From Niabella drilacis (GTDB taxonomy: Bacteria > Bacteroidota > Bacteroidia > Chitinophagales > Chitinophagaceae), in contig NZ_FMZO01000006.1 of assembly GCF_900101395.1 (NCBI RefSeq), positions 124,001-188,000 of the forward strand: a stretch of 64,000 bases of DNA, given 5' to 3'. The position numbers were made by a program, and so were the translations under genes. The notes under the pieces were generated by a model. The model ran no database searches. It was not told where the DNA came from and saw only the letters and a list, made by a program, of their open reading frames with translations. Position 1 is the stretch's first letter; each line of letters starts with the position of its first letter. Below, in pieces: positions 1-11,200 of the stretch.

Positions 1-881
1 TTATTCAGGTTTAAAAGCAATGCGTTATTCTGTATAAGTTTACCGGCCTCCTCTGCAATCATTATAACGCGCCAGGGTGTGGCAAACGGGGAGATCAGAT
101 CCGCGGGCGTGTACATCGCCGTAATGATCGTATTGGGCTTACTGCCCAGTTTAAACCTGGTACGGGCATAATCTACCATCTGTGCTTCGGCAAGACAGGC
201 ATACCAGCCGTTTGGAAGCTCCAATGTCAGTGGCCGCTCCGTTTCATCAGGCCAGCCGGCGAGGGGCATTAATTGATAAGGTGCCTGTGCCCAGGAATGG
301 TGCCAGGCCCGGGTTCCTGCAGGCCATGTAAATTCGGTATGCTCGCCGGTGACCCGGTAATAAGTGCCTTTTTCGTTCTCCGGGAAAAAGAAACGGAACG
401 CCGCCCCTTCATTGTAAAGACGCACCTGGAGATCCATTTTGTAGATGGGGTTATCATCCTTTACCATGTGTACTGTTAACGCCCGGTAGTGGTCCCTGAT
501 CTCATGTTGCTCGCCGTATACCGGTTCCCAGCTGCTGCTAACGGTGGAAGAATCTATTCCCGTGATCAGCAGGTTATCAAACCAATGCTGCCGCCGATCT
601 ACTTTTAGCGCCATGGCCTGTTCGGAAAGATGGTTATCCAGCTGCAATTCCATTAACGATTCATAAATAACCGGAACGTTCCTGTAGCTTAGGGTATAGT
701 ACAAGGCGGAAGCCGTATCTCGGGTTTGCTTCTGATAACAACTGAATGTATAATAACCATCCGGCGATGTTATGGTATAAACATTGCCGGATGTTCCTGC
801 CTCCGGCTGGCCGGCTTGTGCGGCCGCTACGCGCATTACAGCCGCCATTGTAAATACGAGGAATCTGAAAAAACGTGTCAT
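1..881 (-). CDS. Glycoside hydrolase family 97, N-terminal part (cut by window edge)
   Basis: The reading frame opens with ATG at 881 and stays open to the left edge, giving 293 residues without a stop. A signal peptide ending near AAAQA is followed by a GH97-type N-terminal beta-sandwich: YYTLSYRNVPVIYES, WEPVYGE with a following DHY, and VRLYNEGAAFRFFFP are typical of the family (SusB-like alpha-glucosidases and alpha-galactosidases). The catalytic barrel lies outside the window, so retaining versus inverting mechanism and substrate cannot be judged. The start is only 2 bp from the stop of the next gene upstream, so it is translated as part of the PUL 1 operon and probably trims oligosaccharides in the periplasm. 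The family is recognised from memory of its motifs. Confidence 0.85.
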   Translation of the reverse strand, partial: MTRFFRFLVFTMAAVMRVAAAQAGQPEAGTSGNVYTITSPDGYYTFSCYQKQTRDTASALYYTLSYRNVPVIYESLMELQLDNHLSEQAMALKVDRRQHWFDNLLITGIDSSTVSSSWEPVYGEQHEIRDHYRALTVHMVKDDNPIYKMDLQVRLYNEGAAFRFFFPENEKGTYYRVTGEHTEFTWPAGTRAWHHSWAQAPYQLMPLAGWPDETERPLTLELPNGWYACLAEAQMVDYARTRFKLGSKPNTIITAMYTPADLISPFATPWRVIMIAEEAGKLIQNNALLLNLN

Positions 882-883
882 AG

Positions 884-2314
884 CTATTTAAACTGAATAT
901 TTTCTACATGTTCTCCTACAAAAAAGCGGGCCATGTCCGAAGTTTTGTACCAGCCGGGCTTCCCTTTCATATGATCCGTAATCTTTACCCCGTTAATAAC
1001 CAGGTTCTCAAAGGTAACGTTCCGGATCTGCCGGGTACTGTCGTAGCCCGCAATAACCGATAATTCTGCCCCGCTGCCATTATAGGTAATGTTCCTGAAC
1101 GTGATTTCTTCTATATTACGACCCGGTGCTGTACAATACTTTTTATTATAAAATACCCGCAGGTTTACCAGCTGTCCCCTCCGGAAGTTCTCTACACGTA
1201 TGTCCTGGAACAGCACATTTCTTACCAGGTTATTATCGCCGGTATTAATGCTCATGCATCCCTGGTAATCGAGCTGCAATTCATTATGATCCAGTATGTC
1301 AATATTCATATATTTTACATCTTCTATCACATCGGGCACCGTGCTGTTCCCATGCGTTCCGATCAGGATCGGATGCGCCACATCGGCCCATAAGGTCGAG
1401 TTTTGCATGGTGATATTCCGGCAGCCGCCGGTGTAATCTTTACGGGTGGCATATACCGTGGTGCAGTCATCCGAATTACGGCAAAATACCCCATCGAACA
1501 AAACATTGTTGCTGGCAAACACATTCAGCCCATCGCCCCAGCCATAAGAACTGATGCTTTTGACGTTGCGGATGGTAACACTGTCGGACCCTCCCGTGGG
1601 GCATTGTGTAAAACATAATCCTTCAACCAAAACATTTTTTGAATAGGCGATCTTAACGCCTTCCTTTACCGAAAAATCGATGATGCCCCGGCCCCGGATC
1701 GTTACATCCCGCGCCTGACTGACCAATAGCTGCCCCATGAGCACGGCACCTCCGGCTACATATACTGTTTTACCTGATGGCACATTAAGCCTGCCCCCGG
1801 GGAGCTGGTGAACGCCCGGACCAAAATAGACCAGGTCCGGATCTTTTTTATCCACTTTAAAATCGTCAACAGGGTTGGCAAAAAGATGCAGGTTATGAAA
1901 GAGATCGCCGTTGATCTCCACGGACAGATTACGGGGGCGGTCCAGTTTAAAATACAAGGTATTTCCCCTTGCCGTATATGCAATATTAAAGGAAAGCGGA
2001 CGGATACGCGCCGTTTCAATACGGCCTTTATTATAGGTTACAGACACTTCTACGTCGCCGGAGAAATCAAAACTGCATAGCGATGCATTTTGTACATGAT
2101 GCGCAGTGCCGCGCATTTCATCTACCTTAACATTATACGCATACAGCTCCTGCCAGGCGCCGCCCGGCTTTCTTACTTTTACGGTAAAATCTTTATTCTC
2201 CAAACCCTCCGGCGCATTAGGCGGTGCCGGGTATACCACCAGTTGCCGGGCCTGCAGCGTATACACGCACAATAGTAAAGCAACCATCCACAGTTTCCTG
2301 ATCATCTGCATCAT
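884..2314 (-). CDS. Secreted GH28-like right-handed beta-helix glycosidase
   Basis: 476 residues. A signal peptide (VALLLCVYTLQA) leads into a small beta-sandwich (about 25-150) and then a parallel beta-helix (about 165-465) with repeated strands such as ARDVTIRGRGIIDF and CRNITMQNSTLW. Acidic and histidine positions match the polygalacturonase plan: D261 in GWGDGLN, D282-D283 in NSDDCTTVY, and H321 in IGTHGNST. This supports GH28; the N-terminal sandwich also recalls GH49-type enzymes, so the exact family is uncertain. Its start codon overlaps the stop of the GH88 gene by 4 bp (ATGA), implying translational coupling. It probably cleaves a uronic-acid-rich glycan outside the cytoplasm. Confidence 0.75.
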   Translation of the reverse strand: MMQMIRKLWMVALLLCVYTLQARQLVVYPAPPNAPEGLENKDFTVKVRKPGGAWQELYAYNVKVDEMRGTAHHVQNASLCSFDFSGDVEVSVTYNKGRIETARIRPLSFNIAYTARGNTLYFKLDRPRNLSVEINGDLFHNLHLFANPVDDFKVDKKDPDLVYFGPGVHQLPGGRLNVPSGKTVYVAGGAVLMGQLLVSQARDVTIRGRGIIDFSVKEGVKIAYSKNVLVEGLCFTQCPTGGSDSVTIRNVKSISSYGWGDGLNVFASNNVLFDGVFCRNSDDCTTVYATRKDYTGGCRNITMQNSTLWADVAHPILIGTHGNSTVPDVIEDVKYMNIDILDHNELQLDYQGCMSINTGDNNLVRNVLFQDIRVENFRRGQLVNLRVFYNKKYCTAPGRNIEEITFRNITYNGSGAELSVIAGYDSTRQIRNVTFENLVINGVKITDHMKGKPGWYKTSDMARFFVGEHVENIQFK

Positions 2315-3519
2315 TGTTCTATCTTATTTTGATCTTTTCGTAAATGTTGTAACCGTAACAATGCTTCAATATAATAATAGTCTGCATAAATAATAGAAGC
2401 ATCTACTTCCCCGCCATTTGGCTTATGACCGGTACTGTGCCGTAAAAATGCGTTGTTGGCAGGGCCACTCTGATATGTTGCTGCAGACAGTTCCTTCAGC
2501 ATGTCCACGGCTTTTTCCCGGTACAGTGCGGCCTTTTCCTCACCGGGCACCAGCGTTGAAAGCTCCAGCAGCGCCGAAGCCACTATCGCTGCCGCCGATG
2601 CATCGCGCGGTGCATTGGGAACCGCCGGATCATCAAAATCCCAATAAGGAATAAGATCCCCCGGCAGCTTTTGCAGATAGACATCCGTTACCTTTTGTGC
2701 AAAATCGAGAAAGCGCGGGTCCTTCGTTTCCCGGTATACCATGGTATAACCATAAATAGCCCATGCCTGCCCGCGCGCCCACATGCTGCTGTTGCTGTAT
2801 CCCTGGTGGGTGATCGCCTTTACTTTTTGCCCGGTTGCCGTATCGTATACCACCACATGATATGAAGTATAGTCCGGCCGGAACTGGTTCTTCATGGTGG
2901 TAAGGGCATGACGGACCGCCATATCATATAAATATTTTGCACCACCGTTTTTAGCCGCCCAGAATAACAGCTCCAGGTTGATCATATTATCCATAATGGT
3001 GTTATGCCGCAACGGCCAGTCTACCCCCGGCACCACCCGCGGCCAGGACAAAAGCGTACCCACTTTAGGATTGAACAGGGCCGCCAGCGAGTCTGCGCCT
3101 CTCAGCAGTACCTGCTTATAGGTATTCTTCTTCGTTAGCCGGTACGCATTACCCGCACTGCAATATAACTGAAAACCGATGTCATGATCGATCGCAGCCG
3201 AATCAACCAACGGGAATAAAGCTGCAGAAAACCGCTCCGCAGCCGCCTTCCATTTTACGGCGTTTGAGTAATCATACGCATACCATAAGATACCCGGCCA
3301 GAAGCCGCTGGTCCAATCCCGGTAACCGACCCTTCGCCAGTTTTTCTGATCACGGTCAATACTGCGGGGCATCCGCGTACTGTCTGTTACCTGGTCCAGC
3401 GTTTTTGCAGCCTGCGCCAGACAATAATTAAGCTGCCGGTCTACATCAAGATCCGGTGCGCTGGTTTTACAGGCATTCAATAAAAGACAACCCAGACTCC
3501 ACAGGAATACACGCTTCAT
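2311..3519 (-). CDS. GH88 unsaturated glucuronyl hydrolase, lipoprotein
   Basis: 402 residues with a lipobox (LLNAC, Cys17). GH88 enzymes hydrate the 4,5-unsaturated uronic acid that polysaccharide lyases leave at the non-reducing end. Family signatures are YRDWTSGFWPGILWYAYDYS, DHDIGF with D113, NTIMDNMINLELLFWA with D177, and HQGYSNSSMWARGQAW. The two aspartates correspond to the catalytic pair known in Bacillus UGL. The length fits the family. It lies 42 bp downstream of the surface-lipoprotein gene and overlaps the GH28-like gene. A GH88 beside a lyase indicates that the locus degrades a uronic-acid polysaccharide by elimination followed by hydration. Confidence 0.92.
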   Translation of the reverse strand: MKRVFLWSLGCLLLNACKTSAPDLDVDRQLNYCLAQAAKTLDQVTDSTRMPRSIDRDQKNWRRVGYRDWTSGFWPGILWYAYDYSNAVKWKAAAERFSAALFPLVDSAAIDHDIGFQLYCSAGNAYRLTKKNTYKQVLLRGADSLAALFNPKVGTLLSWPRVVPGVDWPLRHNTIMDNMINLELLFWAAKNGGAKYLYDMAVRHALTTMKNQFRPDYTSYHVVVYDTATGQKVKAITHQGYSNSSMWARGQAWAIYGYTMVYRETKDPRFLDFAQKVTDVYLQKLPGDLIPYWDFDDPAVPNAPRDASAAAIVASALLELSTLVPGEEKAALYREKAVDMLKELSAATYQSGPANNAFLRHSTGHKPNGGEVDASIIYADYYYIEALLRLQHLRKDQNKIEQ

Positions 3520-3561
3520 TCAATCAATTTTATTACTTAGTATTAGCAGGCGATGATCTTC

Positions 3562-5088
3562 TTACAGCCCCAGGAACGCAGCCAGTTTTTCTTTGCTCTC
3601 AAATGTCCGGATCCATTCTACTTTATAGCCCGTAGCCGGATCTGCCTGCGGTATATCTGCAATTTTAAACTGGAACGTGGTAAAACTGAGCTGCTCATTG
3701 GGCCTGGGTGCGCCGGCACCGATGCTTAACGCAGCCATATCCCAATAGTATACGTTTTGCCCGGCATATTCCGTAGCATATTTATTATAGCCGTTGCCAA
3801 AGGATCCCAGGTTGGTATCAAAGGTGATGCGGGCGCCTTCCGGCTTGCCAATCATCTTTATGGCAATCACGGGGAATGTTCCGGTATGTACTACAACCGG
3901 CGAGGTCGTTTTCTGCGCCAGGTCGGCCCTTTTATTTCCCGAGGTCTGGGGAAAGGTTACATTCAGGGCACCGCCCGATACCGTCCATGATGCTGATTGC
4001 TGGGGTACCCAGCCTTCATTATCACCCTCTTTCAAAAACTCCCAGATGTATTTACCAACAGGGTCCGCCTTTTCTACTACATTGCCATAGAATTCGATCG
4101 CTGCTATATTACAATTACCGGCGGGCGCATAATAATAAATATACCGGTAACTTTCCGTATTTGTAATAGCCACTTCCGTATATACGCCCGAAGGAGGTGC
4201 AGCGGTAACTGTATACAATGTTACCGCGTCGCTTAGTGCAGGGTCATTAGCGCCCCTGATTTCCCCGTTAACCATCCGCGATCCGAAAGTATTGCGCGGA
4301 ACAAATCTTACCGATTTAATGACGGCTGCCTTACCCACTCCCATATCATACCCAACAAAACCTGATGCTGTAGCCGCATCAACATAAGTTGCAATATCAC
4401 CGTCAACTGCAGCTGCAATCGTAGTGGCAGGACTGTTGCTCCAGGAGCCGGTGTGACCTATAAGAGTGCCTGTCAGTTTTTCCATTCCTACCATAAGGTA
4501 AGATCCCGTGAGGCGCTGACCATCCACCACTATATATACCGTTCCGGAAGGTACATCGGGCACCACAAATTCAATTTGGGTGGAAGTAACGGATGTTACC
4601 TGCGCTTCGTTGGCGCCAATAAATAGCTGTACTTTAGCAATGTCCGTTCCGAAGTTTTCACCGGTAATGGTCAGCTTATCGCCCTTCATTGCCTTATCGG
4701 CGCTCACCGCAATAAATTTTGCAGAGGGCAGGTACGTAAATGCCGTCCCCGAGGTGTCGGCTTTGCCGAATATTTCCACCCGTATTACACCCGAAACACC
4801 GTTTTCCGGCGCCTGTACCACGATCTTATTATCCTCCACACTCCGGATGGTATCGGCAAGTACTCCTCCGAAATATACTTTTACGGCTTTTGTTAAATTG
4901 CCAAAATCGGCTCCCGTGATGGTCACATCGCTGCCCACGTAGCCCTGTGCCGGCGAAAGCCCGTCTATAACCGGCGCCGGATAATTAAATTCCCTGAAGT
5001 CCGGACCCTTTTCACATGAGGCAAAACCCAACAGCATAACTGCCAGCAAACCGCATATATATCTTTGTGCTAAATTATATTGTTGCAT
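3562..5088 (-). CDS. Surface glycan-binding lipoprotein with TIG and discoidin-like domains
   Basis: 508 residues with a lipobox at LGFASC. Two IPT/TIG immunoglobulin-like folds follow (about 37-115 and 123-197; PVIDGLSPAQGYVGSDVTITG and GDKLTITGENFG). A discoidin or F5/8-type-C-like segment spans about 205-338 (VDGDIATYVDA, VIKSVRFVPRN, CNIAAIEFYG), and the C-terminal region (about 345-500) may be a carbohydrate-binding beta-sandwich. This architecture and position match SusE/SusF-like surface glycan-binding proteins that help SusD capture ligand at the outer membrane. There is no recognisable catalytic site. It lies 35 bp downstream of the lyase gene in the PUL 1 operon. The ligand cannot be read from the sequence. 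Confidence 0.8.
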   Translation of the reverse strand: MQQYNLAQRYICGLLAVMLLGFASCEKGPDFREFNYPAPVIDGLSPAQGYVGSDVTITGADFGNLTKAVKVYFGGVLADTIRSVEDNKIVVQAPENGVSGVIRVEIFGKADTSGTAFTYLPSAKFIAVSADKAMKGDKLTITGENFGTDIAKVQLFIGANEAQVTSVTSTQIEFVVPDVPSGTVYIVVDGQRLTGSYLMVGMEKLTGTLIGHTGSWSNSPATTIAAAVDGDIATYVDAATASGFVGYDMGVGKAAVIKSVRFVPRNTFGSRMVNGEIRGANDPALSDAVTLYTVTAAPPSGVYTEVAITNTESYRYIYYYAPAGNCNIAAIEFYGNVVEKADPVGKYIWEFLKEGDNEGWVPQQSASWTVSGGALNVTFPQTSGNKRADLAQKTTSPVVVHTGTFPVIAIKMIGKPEGARITFDTNLGSFGNGYNKYATEYAGQNVYYWDMAALSIGAGAPRPNEQLSFTTFQFKIADIPQADPATGYKVEWIRTFESKEKLAAFLGL

Positions 5089-5123
5089 AGCTTCTTTATT
5101 CGTTTTTATTAAATGATCTATCC

Positions 5124-6422
5124 TTAGTCAAGTGTGAACATTAATGTTCCAAATCCCAGCTGATCAAAACCACCGCTGTTAGGGCCATAATCACCACCAC
5201 CGCCTTCGGGCAAGGTCGATTGCACTCCCATCTCGCTGTACTTTGCCGTAAGCTTTTTTATTTTCACATAATGAAAATAAGGAAGGGACCACATGGGCCT
5301 CACGGTGCCACGGCCATTGTCGCTGATCACCGAATGCACTTCCGTAGAACCGCAGTTAGCGCCATATATACGGGTATAGGAGCGATAAGGGACATTTAAA
5401 GAAGCTACGTTATATTTGGCAGTGTACTCACATGCTTTTAAAAAGCGGTTATCATCCAGACCAAAAAAGTCATCCCCCTGGTTCCAGGTCAGCTGGGCTA
5501 TAACCCCCATTAAAGAGATACATAATGTGGCGTGGCCCTGATCGCGGCCGCTTTCCTGGAGCTGCGCCAGACCCGCATCTGCACCCTCAAAAACATTGTT
5601 AATGGCAAGATACCAGTTACCATTGCCCCGGCCTGTTTGCAGGTAACTGACGGCATAGTTATACATAGACCTGTTATCGGTTAATATGGCGATGGACAGG
5701 ACGGAAGCGAGGTTTGCCAGGTCCCAGTTGGCATACGCATTTGTAACGCAGCTGCCAAAATGAGTACTCAAAAAATTATAATTTAATGAGTAGAATACAT
5801 CTGTCATCCATTTTTTATACGCTGTAAAATCGGCAGCAGCCCACCCGTTATAGTCTCTCAACAACTCACCTGCGAGGGCAAACTGGTAGCCGTAAAAGCC
5901 TGCGGCCAGCGCCGAATTGGAATCGCCGTTGATAGATTTACAGGTTACCGCCCAGGCGTTTAATATGGCAATAGCCGTTGCCGCATACGTATCATCACCG
6001 CTTATTTTCCATCTTAATGCAAGCTGGTAGGCCGCAGCGGCATCGTTCATGGCACGCGAATAGTTATCTGCTTCCGGTTCTTCTCTTGAACCGCCACCCC
6101 GGATGAGTTTTACCGTTGGGTTAGCCACATAAGACACCTGTGCGTGGGAATTGGCGATAAGCCTGTTCCAGCCGGAATACCAGGGCTCGGCTTTGGCAGC
6201 GATCTTTGCCTTCACCCGTGCAAAGTCCCCGGATGTGTGAAGGCCACCATGTTTAAGTGCAACCGTTGGTGCCAGGGTATCAATTACCAGCCGGGCGCTG
6301 CTGTCCGCAACGGGCGTCCATGTACCAAGATGCCTTAGTCCCGGTTTACTACAGGCGGTAACCGCTGCACCAATAGCTATGGCCAGGATCATGACCGGTA
6401 CTAAAATCTTATTTCGTTTCAT
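5124..6422 (-). CDS. Alginate-lyase-superfamily polysaccharide lyase, lipoprotein
   Basis: The ATG at 6422 is preferred, giving MKRNKIL and a signal peptide with lipobox AVTAC. A longer frame reaching 6491 would overlap susD and put extra residues before the signal. The protein is about 432 residues. Its all-alpha toroid signature, NYSRAMNDAAAAYQLALRWKISGD followed by a series of helices to NWDLANLASVLSIAILTDN, resembles the Alginate_lyase Pfam family (PF05426), which covers PL5 and glucuronan-active PL38 enzymes. The C-terminus is glycine-rich. With GH88 nearby it would generate unsaturated oligouronides. Whether the substrate is alginate, glucuronan or another acidic glycan is open. It lies 37 bp downstream of susD. 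Confidence 0.8.
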   Translation of the reverse strand: MKRNKILVPVMILAIAIGAAVTACSKPGLRHLGTWTPVADSSARLVIDTLAPTVALKHGGLHTSGDFARVKAKIAAKAEPWYSGWNRLIANSHAQVSYVANPTVKLIRGGGSREEPEADNYSRAMNDAAAAYQLALRWKISGDDTYAATAIAILNAWAVTCKSINGDSNSALAAGFYGYQFALAGELLRDYNGWAAADFTAYKKWMTDVFYSLNYNFLSTHFGSCVTNAYANWDLANLASVLSIAILTDNRSMYNYAVSYLQTGRGNGNWYLAINNVFEGADAGLAQLQESGRDQGHATLCISLMGVIAQLTWNQGDDFFGLDDNRFLKACEYTAKYNVASLNVPYRSYTRIYGANCGSTEVHSVISDNGRGTVRPMWSLPYFHYVKIKKLTAKYSEMGVQSTLPEGGGGDYGPNSGGFDQLGFGTLMFTLD

Positions 6423-6459
6423 GAGTTTATCTTTTAAGTAATAGTTAGTGGTACTACAA

Positions 6460-8229
6460 TCAATAGCCGGGGTTTTGCAGGAGCTTTTCATTGAGGTCGA
6501 TCTGATCCGTAGCTATCGGATACAAATAATGCTTTAACGCAACAGAATGGTTCTGATAGCTGTCTACCACCACGCAGTTTAAAGTTCCGGCCGGTGTAGC
6601 CACAGCTTCTTCCCCGTATACATAGGTGTTGGGCGCATAGATGGGCGTGGCATTGCCCGAAGCATCTTTAAACGGCGTTGCATAAGATCCCCCTCCTACC
6701 ACACGTCCCAGGCGCGAAGGATTTAAAGCAGCCTCCAGTATGCCCCAGCGTTTCAGGTCGTCAAATCGTTTGCCTTCCCTATACAGCTCTACAGCCCGCT
6801 CTCTTCTTATTTCCTCAAGCATGTTTAAATCATTGGCACCCGCCAGTACGTTGGTTAATGGTTTTACGTTGGAGCGGGCCCTTAGTTTATTGATCGATTC
6901 ATTTAGCTGCCCATCGGTAATGCTTCCGTTTAATTCGTACAACGCTTCGGCGTAAGTCAAATACACTTCTGCCAGCCGGATAATGGGCCAGTTGGCAGAT
7001 TCTTCATTATCTTTTCTTCGCGAGCCATATCCATATACAGCATACTTGCTATTGTTATAGCCGCTGTAACCCAGGCTCCCGAAGGTCAAAGTAACGGTTG
7101 TGGGGGCTGTTCTGGCGCCAAAAAGGTAATTGAACATACGCAGATCCCTGTTCTGGAATTCGGAAGTAATGGTATGATAGCCCTGGAAGAGCGGAGATTT
7201 TTCGGGAGGCAGGCCATCTTTACAAACCACCATATCCATAAACTTCCGGCTGGGGTAAAGCTGCCAGGCCGTCCAGGAAATGTTCATTCTTGCCTGCTTA
7301 TAGGTATAGTCGAATGTTTTATATAAAATAAATTCCTTATTGGTAGATTTATCGTAGCCACCGGGGTTGCTGCCCGCATCTTCGAGGTTAAATAAATAAA
7401 AACTGCTTAAACTGTCCATCTTCGCATCGGCATTTTTATTCCAGATCTCGTAGCCCCCGTTATCCATTACGTCTTTGCTTAAAGCAACGGCCTCTGTTAA
7501 ATATTTATTTACGTTAGAGGCATTATAACCTGCGGTTCCCGCGCCTGTGGTAACACCATCGCCATCAGTTTTCTGTCCTACATATTTTTCCCAGGTGGCT
7601 TCATAAAGCAGCACCTGCGCTTTAAATGCTTTGGCAGCCCATTGACTTACCCTGCCTTTATCGGTGGCCGGTATATTCTGTTCAATAGGTAATTTTGAAA
7701 TGGCCTGGTCCAGGTCGGCTAAAATCAGCGCCGTCACTTCATAGCGGCTGTTCCGGGCGCCGTATAATTCAGGCGAATCGATGTCAAGCATCGTTGTTAT
7801 CAGTGGGACCCCGCCAAAAGTTTTCAGCAAATTAAAGTACGCAAAGGCCCGAAAGAAATACGCTTCCCCCACATACTGGCCGATATCCTTACCAGTATAA
7901 GCAGCAGCTTTTTCCAGCAGCGTATTAAAACTGCGGATGCCCGCATAATCCCAGCCCACGCCGCTCGCCGCAATGGTTCCATGCCCCAGGTCAAAATCAT
8001 TGCTTTTATTATTTGCCGACAGGTCGGTATTATTATCCATTGAATTAAAGTTCCAGCCAGGCAGGCGGTTATAAAAATCGGTGGCAAACGCCTTAAAATC
8101 GCTGGCCTTTTTAAAATAAACCGCATCGGTAAACTGAGCCGGGGGATCCAGATCTATAAATTGTTTCTGGCAGGACAAGGTGCCCAAACCCATACTGCCA
8201 ATGATCAAATATTTATATAAACGTTTCAT
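6460..8229 (-). CDS. susD: SusD/RagB family outer-membrane glycan-binding lipoprotein
   Basis: The start at 8229 (MKRLYKYL) is chosen because it leads into a lipoprotein signal with lipobox GTLSC; upstream residues in the same frame would be read through susC. The mature protein shows SusD hallmarks: DLDPPAQFTDAVYFKKASDFKAF near the N-terminus, GEAYFFRAFAYFNLLKTFGGVPLIT (TPR-like), and the C-terminal WPIIRLAEVYLTYAEALYELNG and RRERAVELYREGKRFDDLKRWG. SusD forms the lid over the SusC channel at the cell surface. It follows susC by 22 bp, the standard order. Confidence 0.97.
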   Translation of the reverse strand: MKRLYKYLIIGSMGLGTLSCQKQFIDLDPPAQFTDAVYFKKASDFKAFATDFYNRLPGWNFNSMDNNTDLSANNKSNDFDLGHGTIAASGVGWDYAGIRSFNTLLEKAAAYTGKDIGQYVGEAYFFRAFAYFNLLKTFGGVPLITTMLDIDSPELYGARNSRYEVTALILADLDQAISKLPIEQNIPATDKGRVSQWAAKAFKAQVLLYEATWEKYVGQKTDGDGVTTGAGTAGYNASNVNKYLTEAVALSKDVMDNGGYEIWNKNADAKMDSLSSFYLFNLEDAGSNPGGYDKSTNKEFILYKTFDYTYKQARMNISWTAWQLYPSRKFMDMVVCKDGLPPEKSPLFQGYHTITSEFQNRDLRMFNYLFGARTAPTTVTLTFGSLGYSGYNNSKYAVYGYGSRRKDNEESANWPIIRLAEVYLTYAEALYELNGSITDGQLNESINKLRARSNVKPLTNVLAGANDLNMLEEIRRERAVELYREGKRFDDLKRWGILEAALNPSRLGRVVGGGSYATPFKDASGNATPIYAPNTYVYGEEAVATPAGTLNCVVVDSYQNHSVALKHYLYPIATDQIDLNEKLLQNPGY

Positions 8230-8251
8230 TTGTATGCTTTTTTTGGTGTAA

Positions 8252-11200
8252 TTAAAATCCGATATTGAGGCCAAAAGACCAGGTCCTGGCAAAGGGATAG
8301 CCGCTGTTAATAGAGGCTTCGCCCATTTCAGGATCGAACCCGTCCTTTATAGATGTAGCTTCCCACAGATCTTCACCGGAGAAGTAGAGTCTTACCCGGT
8401 CCAGCTTTACTTTCCTTGTTAAAGGCTGAGGCAGGGTATACCCCAGTATCAACGCTTTTAAACGGATATACCGGTTATTCTGCAGCATAAAATCATTATT
8501 GGCATAGTTCCATGCGGCCCGCGTGGGATTTACCGTTAAGCGCGGATAAAGCGCATCCTGGTGCTCTTCGGTCCAGGTGTTCCCCAGGAACTTAGGATTT
8601 TGATTGGTGTATAACGCAGCAAAGGGATAGGCCATATAGCCATTACGCATGATGTTTTGCTTTAATTGTCCCTGGAAGAAGGCATTAAAATCGATCCCCT
8701 TATACGATGCTCCTATATTCGCTCCAAAAGTGTAATGGGGCGTTCCATCGCCCACATAGATCAGTGAGCTCTTTTCATTTCCTTTGGATGTTATATTGCC
8801 GGTACCTGCCACATCCGCTTTAATAACATCTCCCGGGCGCAAGGCTACCGCTTTGTTCGACTGCGGCTTATCGGTGAGGTCATTGCTTTTCCCAAACTGC
8901 TTGTAATAAGCATCTACTTCTTCCTGGTTTTTAAAATAACCGGCGGTTGCATATACAAACCAGGGCTTCCAGGGGTAGCCGTTTACAATATTGTTTACCC
9001 CGGCGCCGTAAGCGTCTGCATTTTCAACCCCGGTCACCAGTGTACGGGTGTTCGCCATGTTAACCGATATATTATAGCTGAAATCTTTAACATGGTCTTT
9101 CCATGCCATCACCGCTTCCCAGCCCCTGGTATTAAAACGCCCGCTATTGGTTTTAGGCGCCGAACCACCCAATACAGAGGGATAGGTTACCCCTATGAGC
9201 ATGCCGATATTATCTTTTGTAAAATAATCGAAATTGGTGGTCAACCGGTTTTGGAGAAAATTCAGATCGATACCTATATTTTGCGTTTTTACCCGCTCCC
9301 AGGTACGGGTATAGCTGATGAGGCCACTATTATTTAAGGTTGTGGACTGCTGCTGTGAAGCTGGCTGACCAATGATGGTGGTGCCGATATTTACGGTGGA
9401 TAAGTAATCAAAAGCACCAAGCCCCGATGCCTCGTTACCCAACACACCATAGCTGGCCCTTATTTTACCAAAGCTTATGACCCGTGAAAGATCCTGCCAG
9501 AAATCCTCTTTTGTAAATACCCAACCCAGCAGGGCCGACCCAAAGTTTTTAAATTTATACCCTTTGGCAAAACGTGAGTTACCATCGCTCCTTCCTGTTA
9601 ATTCCAGCAGGTACTTTTCTCCATAGTTATAATTAAACCTTCCAATATAGGAATAACGGCCATTTAAAGATTTTGAGCCATTATTGGTTTGTGTGGTGGT
9701 AGAGGCTGCACTGATATCGTATATCCCCAGGTCGTCAAAACCTACCCGGTTGCCCGAAATCCACTGGGTGGTATTCTTCTCGGCATTGATACCCGCCATA
9801 GCCGCTACGTTGTGCAGCCCTTTAAACGTTTTATTATACCTTAAAAGCGCCGAGTAATATTGATAATACCCCTGCCAGGCATAGGCATAGTACACATTAT
9901 TGGTGCCGCCTGTGTTCAGGCCGATGCCGGTAGGCGTACCGTACCAGTTGTAAAGCTGCACAGGCAATACATATTTTTCCTCATTAAACCGTTCATTTTG
10001 CAAAGAAGCGGCCCCTTCTATTGCCAGGTCTTTCATGATCTGGTAAGTGGCTTTTACATCAATACGCCCGGTTAAGGAATTTTTATTATCACGCCCGCCA
10101 TCGCTGGTCATAGCCGCTGCGTTCCTTATAGCACCGCCATCGATACCATTAAAGGTGGCAAACCACTGCCCCAGCGGGTTCTTTGCCGGGTAAAACGGCA
10201 TATCAAACGCATACAAGGTATTATCCAGCCCTACAGATGGCGTACGGGTAGCGGCATTGATCAGGCTTATACCGGTTTCGATCTTTAATTTTTCTGATAA
10301 CTTATAGTCATGATTGAAGCGGAGGTTGTATTGCTTTTGACCATCATAAGCAGTAGCCAGGTTGCCCTGGTTATCAGCATAGCCCAGGGATAACCGGTAA
10401 CCTGATTTTTCATTACCGCCCGACAGGCTTAAATTATGCTGGTAGGAAAAACGGCGGGCAAACATCTCGGCGATCCTGTCTGAATTGTAAATGTAAAAGT
10501 CGGTGCCAAACAGGTCATACCGCCCTTCTACACCCTGTTCCATTTTCTTAACATTATCTTCGCCCCAAACCCACCAGTTAGGGGTGGTTTCCTCTTTGTT
10601 GGCCTCGATCCATGTGCGGGCATATTGTTGCATGGAGGGCGAGTAACCGGTAATGCCATTGGTGGTGAAGCGAAAGTTTCCACTATAATCCACTTTTACT
10701 TTTCCCTTTCCGCGTTTGGTAGTAACCAATATGACCCCGTTTGAAGCACGGGAACCATAGATAGCCGATGCTCCGTCTTTGAGTATAGAAATACTTTCAA
10801 TATCATCGGGGTTCATATTCTGGAAAGAATAGTAATTCATAATAGGTACCCCGTCAACGACTATTAAAGGATCGCTGCCATTTACCGACGTAGCACCCCT
10901 GATGGTGAACGCGATGCCCTCATTTCCCGGTCTTGGCGACGACCTTGTTACCAGCAATCCGGGGGTTTGTCCCTGCAATGCGAGGCCTACATTGGTTACA
11001 GCGCGGCTTTCAAAGGCTTTCCCGCTTATGGTTTCGACGGCGCCGGTAAGGGTTGCCTTTTTTTGCTTTCCATAACCAACCACAACCACCTGGTCCAGCT
11101 CTCTGTTAGCTGCAGACAATAATAGCCGGTTTAAAGCCGCATCCGCCCTTACTTCTGTTTCCTGGTAACCGATGGCCGAAATAAGCAGCAACGCATTTTC